Source: Prevotellaceae bacterium UBA2852 (lineage in GTDB: Bacteria; Bacteroidota; Bacteroidia; Bacteroidales; Bacteroidaceae). From it: a stretch of DNA of 8,898 nucleotides. The DNA is taken from the NCBI GenBank assembly GCA_002350855.1, contig DEFM01000002.1, positions 201,762 through 210,659 on the forward strand, given 5' to 3'. Positions 1 to 7,761 of this stretch are shown here, one piece after another. The notes under the pieces were generated by a model. It was given only the letters and a program-made list of their open reading frames with translations, was not told the origin of the DNA and did not search any database. The translations under genes were made by a program, and so were the position numbers. Within the stretch, counting starts at the first letter, position 1; each line of letters opens with the position of its first letter.

Positions 1-34
1 TGCAAAGATAAATAAAAATGTTTAATATAACAAA
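1..34 (-). promoter_or_regulatory. Bacteroidetes-type promoter reading leftward out of the window
   Basis: On the minus strand the sequence reads TTTG (31-34), a 20-nt AT-rich spacer, then TATCTTTG (3-10). This matches the known Bacteroidetes primary sigma consensus TTTG-N19-21-TAnnTTTG at every defined position. It would drive a gene lying to the left of the window, which cannot be seen. Nothing inside the window is served by it. Confidence 0.6.
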
Positions 35-366
35 CAATTCATGAATAATCTTCATTTTATCACTTATTTTTGTCTTTTTCCTTGAAAAAACAGATAATAC
101 AGCATGGTTTAATAAGTGTCTTTCACAATTACGGCATCATGTATTTTTGTGTAGAATACATTTTATTAAATCCGCTGAAAATAGAACAACAATGTGTCTA
201 TAATCAGCGGAAAGGTGTGTTATTCTTTATGTTTCCGCAGGAAATAGGTTTAAACGATTCATATTTGTTATATTTAATCTGACATGGCCAAATGTATTCT
301 TAAAAATAGATACCATTTTGTGGACTAAATGAAAGGAAAAAGAAAGGTAAGGGTGACGTTTAGACA
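35..366. other. AT-rich intergenic stretch without a supported gene
   Basis: This stretch is AT-rich and has no ORF with convincing protein character. The only structure seen is an 8-bp inverted repeat, TCCGCTGA (171-178) and TCAGCGGA (204-211), separated by 25 nt, with no T-tract that would make it a terminator. The 3' out-of-homology tail of the mnmE remnant ORF (down to its stop at 227) crosses the right part of this stretch. Confidence 0.5.
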
Positions 367-811
367 TGTCTATAACCCAGAGTACGATACGAGCCTTATC
401 AATAGCAGCATACGTACGGCTGATACCTATCTGTTCCACCGTATCTTGTGTTTGACGGATACCTGCAGTATCGATAAAACGAAAAGTCAATCCCTGAATA
501 TCTATGGTATCTTCAATGGTATCGCGGGTGGTACCATGAATATCAGAAACGATGGCGCGGTCATCTTTCAAAAGAGCATTCAGCAGGGTTGATTTTCCCA
601 CGTTTGTCTTGCCCACGATTGCCACTGGAATACCCTGTTTTAGCGTCTGTCCCATTTCGAAAGAACGAGCCAAGGTTACAATATGCGTGTCAATTTCTTT
701 ACTAAGCATTAAGAGTTCGCTTCGATCAGCAAACTCAAGGTCTTCATGATCAGAGAAGTCAAGTTCCAATTCCAGTAAAGACGTGAGTTTAAGCAGTTTT
801 TCACGTAACAA
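227..811 (-). pseudogene. mnmE: mnmE (trmE) internal fragment, tRNA-modification GTPase remnant
   Basis: Full-length MnmE (about 450 aa) works with MnmG to modify the wobble uridine (cmnm5U) of certain tRNAs. This ORF keeps only the middle. A stretch typical of the MnmE helical domain (LELELDFSDHEDLEF, residues 14-28) is followed by the G-domain motifs G1 GKTNVGKS (67-74), G2 GTTRDT (93-98) and G3 DTAG (114-117). MnmE-like sequence stops at about residue 148 (VLWVID, near base 368); the last 46 residues are unrelated read-through to a stop at 227. The G4 NKxD motif, the C-terminal helical domain and the catalytic C-terminal cysteine motif are absent, as is the whole N-terminal folate-binding domain. 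MnmE-like codons continue upstream of the TTG at 811 (FSSKLA, to about 829-835) before an in-frame stop at 842-844, so 811 is not a genuine start. The 150 retained codons have no stops or frameshifts, suggesting a recent duplication or rearrangement. A functional mnmE is expected elsewhere. Confidence 0.85.
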
Positions 812-896
812 TGCAAGCTTAGACGAGAAATGTTCCCGCCGTCAACTATAAGGGCAACCAGATGGTGGTCAACCTCTGATGGTGCTGAACACAAAT

Positions 897-923
897 AAAA
901 GGGCAGTGATTCACTGCCCTTTT
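897..923. terminator. Rho-independent terminator, bidirectional
   Basis: AAAAGGGCAGTGA (897-909) and TCACTGCCCTTTT (911-923) form a perfect 13-bp stem with a one-base nominal loop, and T-rich flanks follow on both strands (TTTTATT to the right, TTTTATTTGTG to the left). On the minus strand it lies about 68 nt beyond the stop of the 46-aa peptide gene and would end the four-gene operon. On the plus strand it would end whatever gene once lay to its left. Confidence 0.85.
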
Positions 924-990
924 ATTGTGCCCTTTGTCTCTCTTATAATAGTGACACAGCACGCTTATATTTCGAAGTGTGATGGGAATT

Positions 991-1131
991 TTATTGACCG
1001 CCGTCAAAATCCCAATCTTCGTAGTTCTCATCGTCAATAAACTGACTTTCCACAGGGCTGCCTGTTAGCAAATAGTGCTTATATTTAAGCATTACCACGC
1101 TTGTGGCGGGTTTTTCATATTTTTTCTTCAT
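991..1131 (-). CDS. Small 46-aa protein of unknown function, last gene of the operon
   Basis: This ORF encodes 46 residues beginning MKKKYEKPATSVVMLKYKHY and ending in an acidic, aromatic tail (DDENYEDWDFDGGQ). It has a lysine-rich N-terminus, a short hydrophobic VVML segment, a central LLTGSP motif at 21-26, and a C-terminal third with seven Asp/Glu. There is no signal peptide and no transmembrane helix long enough to span a membrane. The start is well supported by an AGGAGG site at 1140-1145, eight bases upstream, which is unusually strong for this phylum. That site overlaps the TAG stop of the BspA-like gene, 12 nt away, which suggests translational coupling. The pattern of MKKxYxKP, then VV, then LLxGSP, then an acidic tail resembles short hypothetical proteins I associate with Prevotella, but I know of no function. 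It could be a peptide precursor, a chaperone-like partner of the surface protein, or a regulator; none of these is shown. Confidence 0.8.
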   Translation of the reverse strand: MKKKYEKPATSVVMLKYKHYLLTGSPVESQFIDDENYEDWDFDGGQ

Positions 1132-1139
1132 TGCTGTGT

Positions 1140-1145
1140 CCTCCT
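1140..1145 (-). promoter_or_regulatory. Strong ribosome binding site of the 46-aa peptide gene
   Basis: The minus strand reads AGGAGG eight bases before the ATG at 1131. It overlaps the TAG stop (1144-1146) of the upstream BspA-like gene, so ribosomes finishing that gene end on the Shine-Dalgarno site. It fixes the start of the small gene. Confidence 0.75.
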
Positions 1146-4100
1146 ATTTGTTAATGTACTTTTTACCGTTGTGGATATACATGCCCTTCTGGGGTTTTCC
1201 GCTGAGCAGTCTGCCGTTCATGTCGTAGTAGTGCTCTGTGCCGTTGGCATCGATGGTGCGGATGACAGTGTCAACAGCCGTCGCTTCAATGTCCTCGATT
1301 ATCATGTTGAGGGCACGGGTATGACTGGCGCTCGTAGCTTGGAAGTAAGCACGGAAGGGACCAATGTAAGCCTTCGGCTGGTTCTCAGGCACCTTGTGCC
1401 ACTTGCCGTCGCTTTGCAGCAGGTAGGCAGGTTGGTTAGCATCGTAGAGCGAACTGTTGGGGATGGTTGTCGTAGTGCCCTTCAGTTCATAGCCTCTCAC
1501 CGTCCATGAGCCGTTGGTGCCGCTGACGATCGTAATATTCTCATCTGTGCTCAGGTCAACACCGCTACTTCCGCTTACCACGATATAGTAGGGTTTATAT
1601 GCCTCCATCGCGTTATTCTCCACCTGCTCGAAGGTGATGGTGGTCACACCCGCCTCGACGCTTGAAGTGTAAGGCTTATAGACCTTTGCGTTCTCATTGC
1701 TGAGTATCAGGGCGTAAGGCAGGTAGCAGGTGTAGCCACGGGGATCAAGACGTTCCTCGGACTCAGTCTGGTAGATATTCCGTGTCTTTGGAGTTATACC
1801 GTCTTCCTCATATACTGCATTCCCCTTAGCATCATATACTGGCACTGTACCAATGACTATAGGATCGCCATTCGAGTCAGTGATAAGTTTGGCGTAGGTA
1901 ACGCTCTTTGCAGTAAGTGTACGATTCAGTGTGGCGCCTCCTGCGGTGATGGAAAATGGCGGATTGAAGTCCCAGCCGTCGTTCAGCTTTATTCCTGCCG
2001 TAGCCGTACCGCCTATTACCGCATTGACCTCGTCATTAGCGGCACTATGACCGCTTGGCAGATAAATCATGGTGTATTCGCTCATACCGTAGAACGGTGA
2101 GTCTGCATCGCTACGGTTGACAGTGTACTTTACATCTTCAATAGTCCCTGTGATGGCCGACAGGTCGACATAGCGCAGGTTATATGCCCCGTCGAATACA
2201 CCCTTGCCTAAAGAGAACTTCTTTCCTGCAGGGAAGGTGACACTTGTCAGCCCTGTGCAGGAAGCGAAACAACTGCCAAACACATTTACCGTATAATTAG
2301 TCAGGTTGGAGACAGGTATCACATAGTCACCCGTCTTGCCAGGCGCACACGCAATGACATAACTGCGATATTCGCCTACGTTATGTATCAGCACATTATC
2401 AACACACAGGTAGCCGTTGTTGTTTCCTCTCGATGTGGTCAGCGTGGTCAGCTGAGGACAATAGGCAAGGAAGTTGCCTGTATGGTCCTTGAAGCCTCTG
2501 CCGATATTGAAGGTGGTGAGAGCGTCACAACTGACAAAGGCATCCCTGTCCACATCGGTCACGGCATCGGGCAGGTCAACGCTGGTCAGCGCATCGCAGT
2601 CGTAGAAAGCTTTGGCGTTGATGGTTGTCACGCCAGAGCCGAAGTTGACCGTAGTCAGTGCGTCGCAGTTCTCGAAGGCGCTCGCTCCGATGGTTGTCAC
2701 ATTATTACCTATGGTGACCGATGTCATCGTGGTGTTGTCCTTGAACACTTCAGGAAGGATGGCTGTGACGTTCTTACCGTCGTAGGTATCGGGGACAATG
2801 ACTGATGTGGCACTACCGGTATAGGCCACCACCTCGTATTCAGAATCAGCGGCTTTTGCCGGACGATAAACGAAATCGCCGTCAACCTTATCTACGCAAT
2901 TGGTAAGATACATGTCCTTCAACGTAGCAGGTATGGGGTAGTCGATGTAGTTGTCGGTGAAATAGTACCAGTTGTCCTCGCCCAAAACACTCTTGGTCTT
3001 GTCCTGGTTCATGTCTGATCGGTTTTCATAACCCTGGTTATCAGTTAAAATATTATTATCTGCATGAGGCTGTCCTATCAATAATCCATTAGCCAAATAT
3101 GCACAGTTCTTGATAGTGCTTGCCGTCACATTGTTTGTGCCTCCCACGATGATGCCAGGAAATGTTGATGGGCTTCCTGTATAGCTAAGAGTGTTTCTCG
3201 CAAAACAGCGCTCAATGGTGACATAACCGGCGCCACCAACAATGCCGCCAGTGAAAGGTATCGGTTCATAAGATAAATTTTTCGTATTCTGTACAAAGTC
3301 GGAAGCTGAGCAGTCGGTGATGGTCACGTTAGTGTTTACATTACCGATGATACCGCCTGTCCTACCAGTTCCCTTTACCCATCCATTGAACAGACAGCGC
3401 TCAATGGTGGCATTATTAGCACGACCTACGATACCGCCAACACTACCATCCGTTGCCTTGGCCGTATAGCCATCGTTACCGTCGCAATCACTGGTGACCA
3501 GTATGTCAGTGATATGGCTATCTCCATCAACATACCCAACCACAGTGCCAACATAGTCAGGACCGGACACCGTGGGATTCAGCAGATGCATGTTGTAGAT
3601 GGTGGCTTTGATGGCATACCCGAACAGACCGTTGTAGTTTGAGCTTCCACTAACATTTAAGTTTTTGATGACATGGCCACCACCATTGAAGACGCCGTCG
3701 AAAGGATGTACCGAAGTGCCGATAGGTGTCCAGTTACCAATGCCTGACAGGTCGAGGTCTGTCGTCAGTGTCACCATCTTGTTGTTGCTGCCTTTATACT
3801 TGTTGCCACTGTTCACGGCATCGCGGAAGTCCTGCAAGTCTTGTAGCGATGTGATCTCCTGTGGCTCGTCGTTCATCTCGTAGATACGTGTGAAGGCCTC
3901 TTGCCATCCTACGGTTTCCTTGCCGTAGGATGTTCCATCGAATTTGGTAGAAAGGTAACTGCTTTCATGTCCTTCAGGAACGTACATGATGCGCTCAGCC
4001 GCCATGTTTGTCATGCTCTCCTTCGTACCCTTGTCGCTGAAGATGTCGTTCCAACTCCATGCCGGTGCTGAGGTAGCATTGCAAACCATGATCTTTAGTG

Positions 4101-4515
4101 ATTTCATGTTGACAAAGGCTCCACGCTCGATGGTGGTCAGCGTCGTCGGTAGTGTAATCTTCGCTACCGACGAGCAGCCCACAAAGGCATAGTCGTCGAT
4201 TTTCGTAACGCCTTCTCCAATGGTGATGCTTGTCAGATTACTACACAGCCGGAAGGCTACAGGCCCCACTTCTACAGTGTAGGTATCGTCTCCCACGCTG
4301 ACGGTTCCCGGAATGGTGAGTGCCCCCTCGCTCCAGTAAGGTATACAGGCGTTATAGCCATTACCCAGCAGTGCAATCTTATTGGTGGCATCCAGTCGCG
4401 TTACGGCAGCCTGCGTATTGCCGCCCACAGTCACGTTGATCGTGCTGAGAGTGTAGTCGGCTCTCGCTGCAAGTGGCAGCAGCAGGGCTATCAAAATATA
4501 TATAGTTTTCTTCAT
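1144..4515 (-). CDS. BspA-like secreted surface protein with LRR_5 and GLUG repeats
   Basis: A predicted surface or secreted repeat protein of 1123 aa. Residues 1-19 are a signal peptide ending ARA, cleaved before Asp20. Residues about 83-140 are a first set of BspA-type leucine-rich repeats (LTSITIGEGVTKIDDYAF). Residues 220-290 form a beta-helix-like lead-in (LQDLQDFRDAVNSG, then WTPIG and FDGVFNGGGHVIKNL), followed by about six GLUG-type repeats at 294-473 (for example SVGGIVGRANNATIERC). A second LRR block spans 565-790, with a clear 23-residue period marked by NCDAL, DCDAL and SCDAL at 616, 639 and 662. Residues 860-1075 resemble a beta-rich module common before the C-terminus of Prevotella surface proteins (CYLPYALIL, KPYYIVVSG, PFRAYFQA). 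The tail YYDMNGRLL through GMYIHNGKKYINK looks like a type IX secretion sorting-domain end but is not canonical. BspA relatives bind fibronectin or other host and bacterial surfaces; the ligand here is unknown. The start is supported by AAGGAG at 4525-4530. Confidence 0.9.
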   Translation of the reverse strand: MKKTIYILIALLLPLAARADYTLSTINVTVGGNTQAAVTRLDATNKIALLGNGYNACIPYWSEGALTIPGTVSVGDDTYTVEVGPVAFRLCSNLTSITIGEGVTKIDDYAFVGCSSVAKITLPTTLTTIERGAFVNMKSLKIMVCNATSAPAWSWNDIFSDKGTKESMTNMAAERIMYVPEGHESSYLSTKFDGTSYGKETVGWQEAFTRIYEMNDEPQEITSLQDLQDFRDAVNSGNKYKGSNNKMVTLTTDLDLSGIGNWTPIGTSVHPFDGVFNGGGHVIKNLNVSGSSNYNGLFGYAIKATIYNMHLLNPTVSGPDYVGTVVGYVDGDSHITDILVTSDCDGNDGYTAKATDGSVGGIVGRANNATIERCLFNGWVKGTGRTGGIIGNVNTNVTITDCSASDFVQNTKNLSYEPIPFTGGIVGGAGYVTIERCFARNTLSYTGSPSTFPGIIVGGTNNVTASTIKNCAYLANGLLIGQPHADNNILTDNQGYENRSDMNQDKTKSVLGEDNWYYFTDNYIDYPIPATLKDMYLTNCVDKVDGDFVYRPAKAADSEYEVVAYTGSATSVIVPDTYDGKNVTAILPEVFKDNTTMTSVTIGNNVTTIGASAFENCDALTTVNFGSGVTTINAKAFYDCDALTSVDLPDAVTDVDRDAFVSCDALTTFNIGRGFKDHTGNFLAYCPQLTTLTTSRGNNNGYLCVDNVLIHNVGEYRSYVIACAPGKTGDYVIPVSNLTNYTVNVFGSCFASCTGLTSVTFPAGKKFSLGKGVFDGAYNLRYVDLSAITGTIEDVKYTVNRSDADSPFYGMSEYTMIYLPSGHSAANDEVNAVIGGTATAGIKLNDGWDFNPPFSITAGGATLNRTLTAKSVTYAKLITDSNGDPIVIGTVPVYDAKGNAVYEEDGITPKTRNIYQTESEERLDPRGYTCYLPYALILSNENAKVYKPYTSSVEAGVTTITFEQVENNAMEAYKPYYIVVSGSSGVDLSTDENITIVSGTNGSWTVRGYELKGTTTTIPNSSLYDANQPAYLLQSDGKWHKVPENQPKAYIGPFRAYFQATSASHTRALNMIIEDIEATAVDTVIRTIDANGTEHYYDMNGRLLSGKPQKGMYIHNGKKYINK
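2476..2745 (-). repeat. Tandem LRR_5 coding repeats, 69-nt period
   Basis: Within the BspA-like gene, residues 591-680 are encoded by consecutive units of 23 codons. Each unit carries a CDALT core at 616-621, 639-644 and 662-667 and an AF pair before it (ASAF, AKAF, RDAF). The regular period identifies the leucine-rich repeat class and marks a place where repeat number could change by slippage or recombination. Confidence 0.75.
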
Positions 4516-4524
4516 AGTTTTATT

Positions 4525-4530
4525 CTCCTT
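4525..4530 (-). promoter_or_regulatory. Ribosome binding site of the BspA-like gene
   Basis: The minus strand reads AAGGAG, nine bases before the ATG at 4515, in the 24-nt gap after the stop of the upstream hydrolase. It supports the chosen start. Confidence 0.65.
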
Positions 4531-4539
4531 TCTATTTTA

Positions 4540-6366
4540 TTACTTGCCCTCAAGAACCCATTTCATCATCTCATAGTCTGGCGATGTAATACCGCTAAGC
4601 AGAAAGAAATCCTTACCAGCTTTTACGTGGTCTTCCTTACTGTCGGTGTCCATAATCATGACATCCGCCTGTTCCTTCGTGCCAACGTGTGTAGGAAACA
4701 CCCCAGCCGCCCGCGAGCGCGTTCTTGTTTCGTCGTCGAAATAGTAGGTCAGTCCGTCTTGGTTCTTTATAAAGGTGAGCAGGTTGACGTATGGCACAAC
4801 GGTGTCATAGGTAGTGTGGTAGAAGCCGATGCGCTTCTGAGGTGTCCAACCTTTGGTAAGGTTGTTGCTCTCCAGTGCCTTCACCAAGTCTTTCATGAAT
4901 GTGTTTTCCATCGCCTCATTTTTCGTGAGATGCACAAAGTCACCATAACATTCGGGTGTCAGCATATACTCCAGTGAGCCATGTACGTTCTCACCATCGT
5001 CGAATGGGAACAATTGATTGAAGTTGAGGATGGGGATGCCATTATGTAATCCCGTCTTTATTATTTTACGGAACTCTTTATTCACATCGACCGTGCTATA
5101 CTGGTCTTTTCTGGACGGGTTCTTCTTTGCCTCAATGAAGTCGATGACACCCGTGTTGAGGAAATTCTGCTGCAGGAACTGCGTGATGCTGTATTGGCGC
5201 ATATAGGGATTGCTGTCGAGCATGCCTTTCAGTATGAGCGGCATCACGATAGGCATCGACACACGCCCTGCCTTGTGGGAAGTCTTGTTGTCGCCATCGT
5301 AGGTTGCGCCATTGTCAGTCATATAGTAGAGCAGATGGTCGACGGGGCTGTAGGGACCGTCGCCGCAGACGGAGCCTGCAAAGTGGAGCTCGTCAGTCAG
5401 TCCGTTGGTCTCGATATACTTGTGGGTAGCCAGCGACACGGAGCCTCCCTGCGAGAAACCCACGCAGACGGTCTTCCAGTCATCCTCCAACTTCAGGGCG
5501 TCTCCGGAGGTAACCTTTGAATTGTAGAGCGCCAACCCGTAGCGGGTAGCATCTACGCACTGGCGTGCGGTCAGTTCCTGGTAGAGGTAGGGGTGTGGAC
5601 GGTCTACAGTGCCGCCATAGCCCTCGTAGTCGGGTAGTATCACAAGGCAACAGGGCTGGCGCAGCATGTCGTAGCGGGTGTAGAACAGCATCATGCCCGC
5701 ATCGGTCGAGAAATTATCAAAGCCAAGTAAACTCGAATTACCGTAACGCTCGTAGGATGTGGGGCATTCCCAGTTGCTGGTAATCGTGACGTGACAGCCA
5801 ATGACCACATTGCTGGGGCGGGCTTTCCAGTCGGGTGCTAACTTGTTACCCCAGGGGACATATGTTAAATATGTGGTTATTATATCAGCAATATCTTCTA
5901 ACACAGTGTTTACCGGTACACCCATCATTGCCGAGAGACGTACGGGATTGCCGTCGGCATCTACCGAGGGGTAGGTGTAGTAATAGAGTTGTGCCATCGA
6001 GCGCTCCTGCTGGCCTTCGTAATGCCAGTCAGAATCTGCATTGACGGAAGGGGCTAAAGCACGACGGGTTTGCGCCCGCTGCACTAATTTCTTGATGGCT
6101 GCGGTTTTGGCTTCGCGCTTAGCCTGGAACACCTCAGGAGTGACAATCTCCATGCCCTCATCAACGGTAATAGTGTCTTGTTGTCCTGTTTTCGGATTTA
6201 CACAGATGCTATCATGACTGCTGAAGATGGCGTACTCCACCTTAGTCACTATGACATCTTTCACGTCAACCTCTTTCGTCAACGAGCCGAGGTTTCCTTG
6301 TGCCCATGTTCCTGCTGCAGGCAGCATAAGGGCTAATAATAGGAATTTTCTAATATTCATAATCAT
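4540..6366 (-). CDS. Secreted alpha/beta hydrolase, secretory-lipase-like
   Basis: A predicted exported serine ester hydrolase of 608 aa. An N-terminal signal peptide (hydrophobic FLLLALMLPAAGTWA, cleavage near WAQ at 21-23) carries it to the periplasm or beyond. The catalytic nucleophile is Ser305 in GFSQG (303-307). The likely acid is Asp521 in HTTYDTVVPY and the likely base is His580 in KEDHVKAG, in the canonical Ser-Asp-His order. The segment LPDYEGYGG (244-252) before the nucleophile resembles the DY-x-G-x-G motif of secretory lipases and related exported esterases. A long, partly alpha-helical insert lies between Ser305 and Asp521 and may act as a lid or substrate cap. The substrate is unknown: acylglycerols, acylated glycans or other esters are all possible. 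Two in-frame ATGs (residues 1 and 3) are possible starts, and an AGAGGA at 6383-6388 is rather far upstream. It lies 30 nt after the lipoprotein hydrolase and 24 nt before the BspA-like gene, so co-expression is likely. Confidence 0.85.
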   Translation of the reverse strand: MIMNIRKFLLLALMLPAAGTWAQGNLGSLTKEVDVKDVIVTKVEYAIFSSHDSICVNPKTGQQDTITVDEGMEIVTPEVFQAKREAKTAAIKKLVQRAQTRRALAPSVNADSDWHYEGQQERSMAQLYYYTYPSVDADGNPVRLSAMMGVPVNTVLEDIADIITTYLTYVPWGNKLAPDWKARPSNVVIGCHVTITSNWECPTSYERYGNSSLLGFDNFSTDAGMMLFYTRYDMLRQPCCLVILPDYEGYGGTVDRPHPYLYQELTARQCVDATRYGLALYNSKVTSGDALKLEDDWKTVCVGFSQGGSVSLATHKYIETNGLTDELHFAGSVCGDGPYSPVDHLLYYMTDNGATYDGDNKTSHKAGRVSMPIVMPLILKGMLDSNPYMRQYSITQFLQQNFLNTGVIDFIEAKKNPSRKDQYSTVDVNKEFRKIIKTGLHNGIPILNFNQLFPFDDGENVHGSLEYMLTPECYGDFVHLTKNEAMENTFMKDLVKALESNNLTKGWTPQKRIGFYHTTYDTVVPYVNLLTFIKNQDGLTYYFDDETRTRSRAAGVFPTHVGTKEQADVMIMDTDSKEDHVKAGKDFFLLSGITSPDYEMMKWVLEGK

Positions 6367-6396
6367 GATGGTTTTATTTTAGTCCTCTGTATTTGT

Positions 6397-7761
6397 TTAC
6401 AAGGATATACCCGTCATATCAGAGACCTGGTCTCTGATATATTCTTCAGCCTTGTCGATGGCATCCTTTATTGCCTGCTCCCTGGTAGCATCTTTGTCGG
6501 GCATGCAGTCTTCCATTAAGAGAATGGTCTTGCCGATGTGCTGGAAGAGTCCGTAGTCTACGTGGTTGCCCCAGTCGCCAAATTCGGTTTCAACGTTGCA
6601 GCCGTGGTCCTTCAGGTAGTTGGCCATCTCCTCGCCCACATGCCAGTCCATGTACTTGTCGCCGGCAGAGTGCATAATATAGTACTTGGTCTTGGTGCTG
6701 GGCTGCCAGGTCTGTCCCTCGCCGCAAAGGGAGTTTTCGCGGAGCTTCTGGGCCAGTTTCTTGCCGACGGTCGACTGAGGATTGAGCGCATCGGGCGTCA
6801 GAATAAGGTTGACGGGGCAGTCCTTGGCTTTTGCTTCATCACCACCGGCAATGAGCTTATTGATATCCCATGTGCCGTAGTCTTTGGAGAGTATCCACTT
6901 CTGGATGTTGCTGGCAAGAGGCTCTACAAACACGTCCTTGTAGTCAAAGTCCATGTGGTAAGTCTCCTTGTAAGCCACCACCACGAGTGGGAAAGAACAA
7001 GCATAACCAGAGGTGGGGCTGGTAATGTTGCTGATATAAACGCTATGCAAGTCGAAGGGAGCAGCACCTCCCGAGGTCAGGTCCCAATGGATGTCAGGAC
7101 GTTTCTCGTCGCAGTAGCGCTGAACGGCGAGTGCCGAGAAACCGCCACTGCTATAGCCCACATTGAAGGTGGGCAGACCGCTGATGGCATAGCCCTCGTC
7201 TTTCAGAATCTGCAAGGCGGCATCCCAAGCATCGATGGTCTCAACACTGGTAATCTCCGGACAGCAGTAGGCCTGTGGCTTGTCCTCCGTGAGCGTCCAG
7301 CCATAGAGGTCGGCAGAAACCATAATGAGATTCTGGTATTTGTTCATGTATAGACCGATGTCGTCAATCTCGTTCTGAGAAGTACGCTCACCATGCTTGG
7401 CACATGTAAACTCATTGTAGAGCATCAGTCCGCGTGGTGACGCCACCTTATTATATACGTCAGGGGACATTGAGATAACGCCAGTAAGTCGTACCGGCGT
7501 CTTCATGTCGGGACCGACGCTGGTATATTCGAACACGATTTGGCGGAACTTCAAGTTCAGCGCATCATTCGCAATCATTTTCAGCGCGTGACACTCCCGA
7601 CGGTTCGTTATCTTCTGTTTGAGACTGTATGTACGACCTGAAATGGGATCAGTATTGTCATCATTGTTCGAACATGCTGTGAATACATGACTACAAATAA
7701 GAATAGCAGCCATAATCGTTGTCAGTAAAGACAACCTTTTTAATGTTTTAGGTGTAGTCAT
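6397..7761 (-). CDS. Lipoprotein alpha/beta hydrolase (esterase/lipase-like)
   Basis: A predicted membrane-anchored serine hydrolase of 454 aa and the first gene of the operon. The N-terminus has basic residues, a hydrophobic stretch (residues 11-28) and a loose Bacteroidetes lipobox FTAC with Cys30 as the lipidation site, followed by SNNDDNTD. An acidic or Asn-rich region after the cysteine is compatible with surface export of lipoproteins in this phylum, but that is inference. The alpha/beta hydrolase core shows nucleophile Ser204 in GYSSG (202-206), likely acid Asp368 in MHSAGDKYMDW and likely base His400 in WGNHVDYG, in the usual order and spacing. The segment MVSADLYGW (147-155) sits where the strand and turn before the nucleophile helix are expected. 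It differs enough from the next gene's product that I read the two as related by fold rather than as recent duplicates. The start has no clear Shine-Dalgarno site; the leader is AT-rich, as is usual in this phylum. The substrate is unknown. Confidence 0.85.
   Translation of the reverse strand: MTTPKTLKRLSLLTTIMAAILICSHVFTACSNNDDNTDPISGRTYSLKQKITNRRECHALKMIANDALNLKFRQIVFEYTSVGPDMKTPVRLTGVISMSPDVYNKVASPRGLMLYNEFTCAKHGERTSQNEIDDIGLYMNKYQNLIMVSADLYGWTLTEDKPQAYCCPEITSVETIDAWDAALQILKDEGYAISGLPTFNVGYSSGGFSALAVQRYCDEKRPDIHWDLTSGGAAPFDLHSVYISNITSPTSGYACSFPLVVVAYKETYHMDFDYKDVFVEPLASNIQKWILSKDYGTWDINKLIAGGDEAKAKDCPVNLILTPDALNPQSTVGKKLAQKLRENSLCGEGQTWQPSTKTKYYIMHSAGDKYMDWHVGEEMANYLKDHGCNVETEFGDWGNHVDYGLFQHIGKTILLMEDCMPDKDATREQAIKDAIDKAEEYIRDQVSDMTGISL

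Noticed and set aside
70..282. 70-codon plus-strand open frame in the left intergenic region
   Set aside because: It has AT-driven composition, no ribosome binding site and no family resemblance, and it overlaps the mnmE remnant's ORF on the opposite strand.
1075..1509. 144-codon open frame on the plus strand
   Set aside because: It is antisense to the 3' end of the BspA-like gene and to the small peptide gene and has no family features.
2383..2805. 140-codon open frame on the plus strand
   Set aside because: It is antisense to the LRR repeats of the BspA-like gene; its periodic look comes from the repeat DNA.
6538..7353. 271-codon open frame on the plus strand
   Set aside because: It lies entirely antisense to the lipoprotein hydrolase, which has a lipobox and a full catalytic triad; the plus-strand translation is low-complexity Val/Ala/Gly-rich with no recognisable domain.
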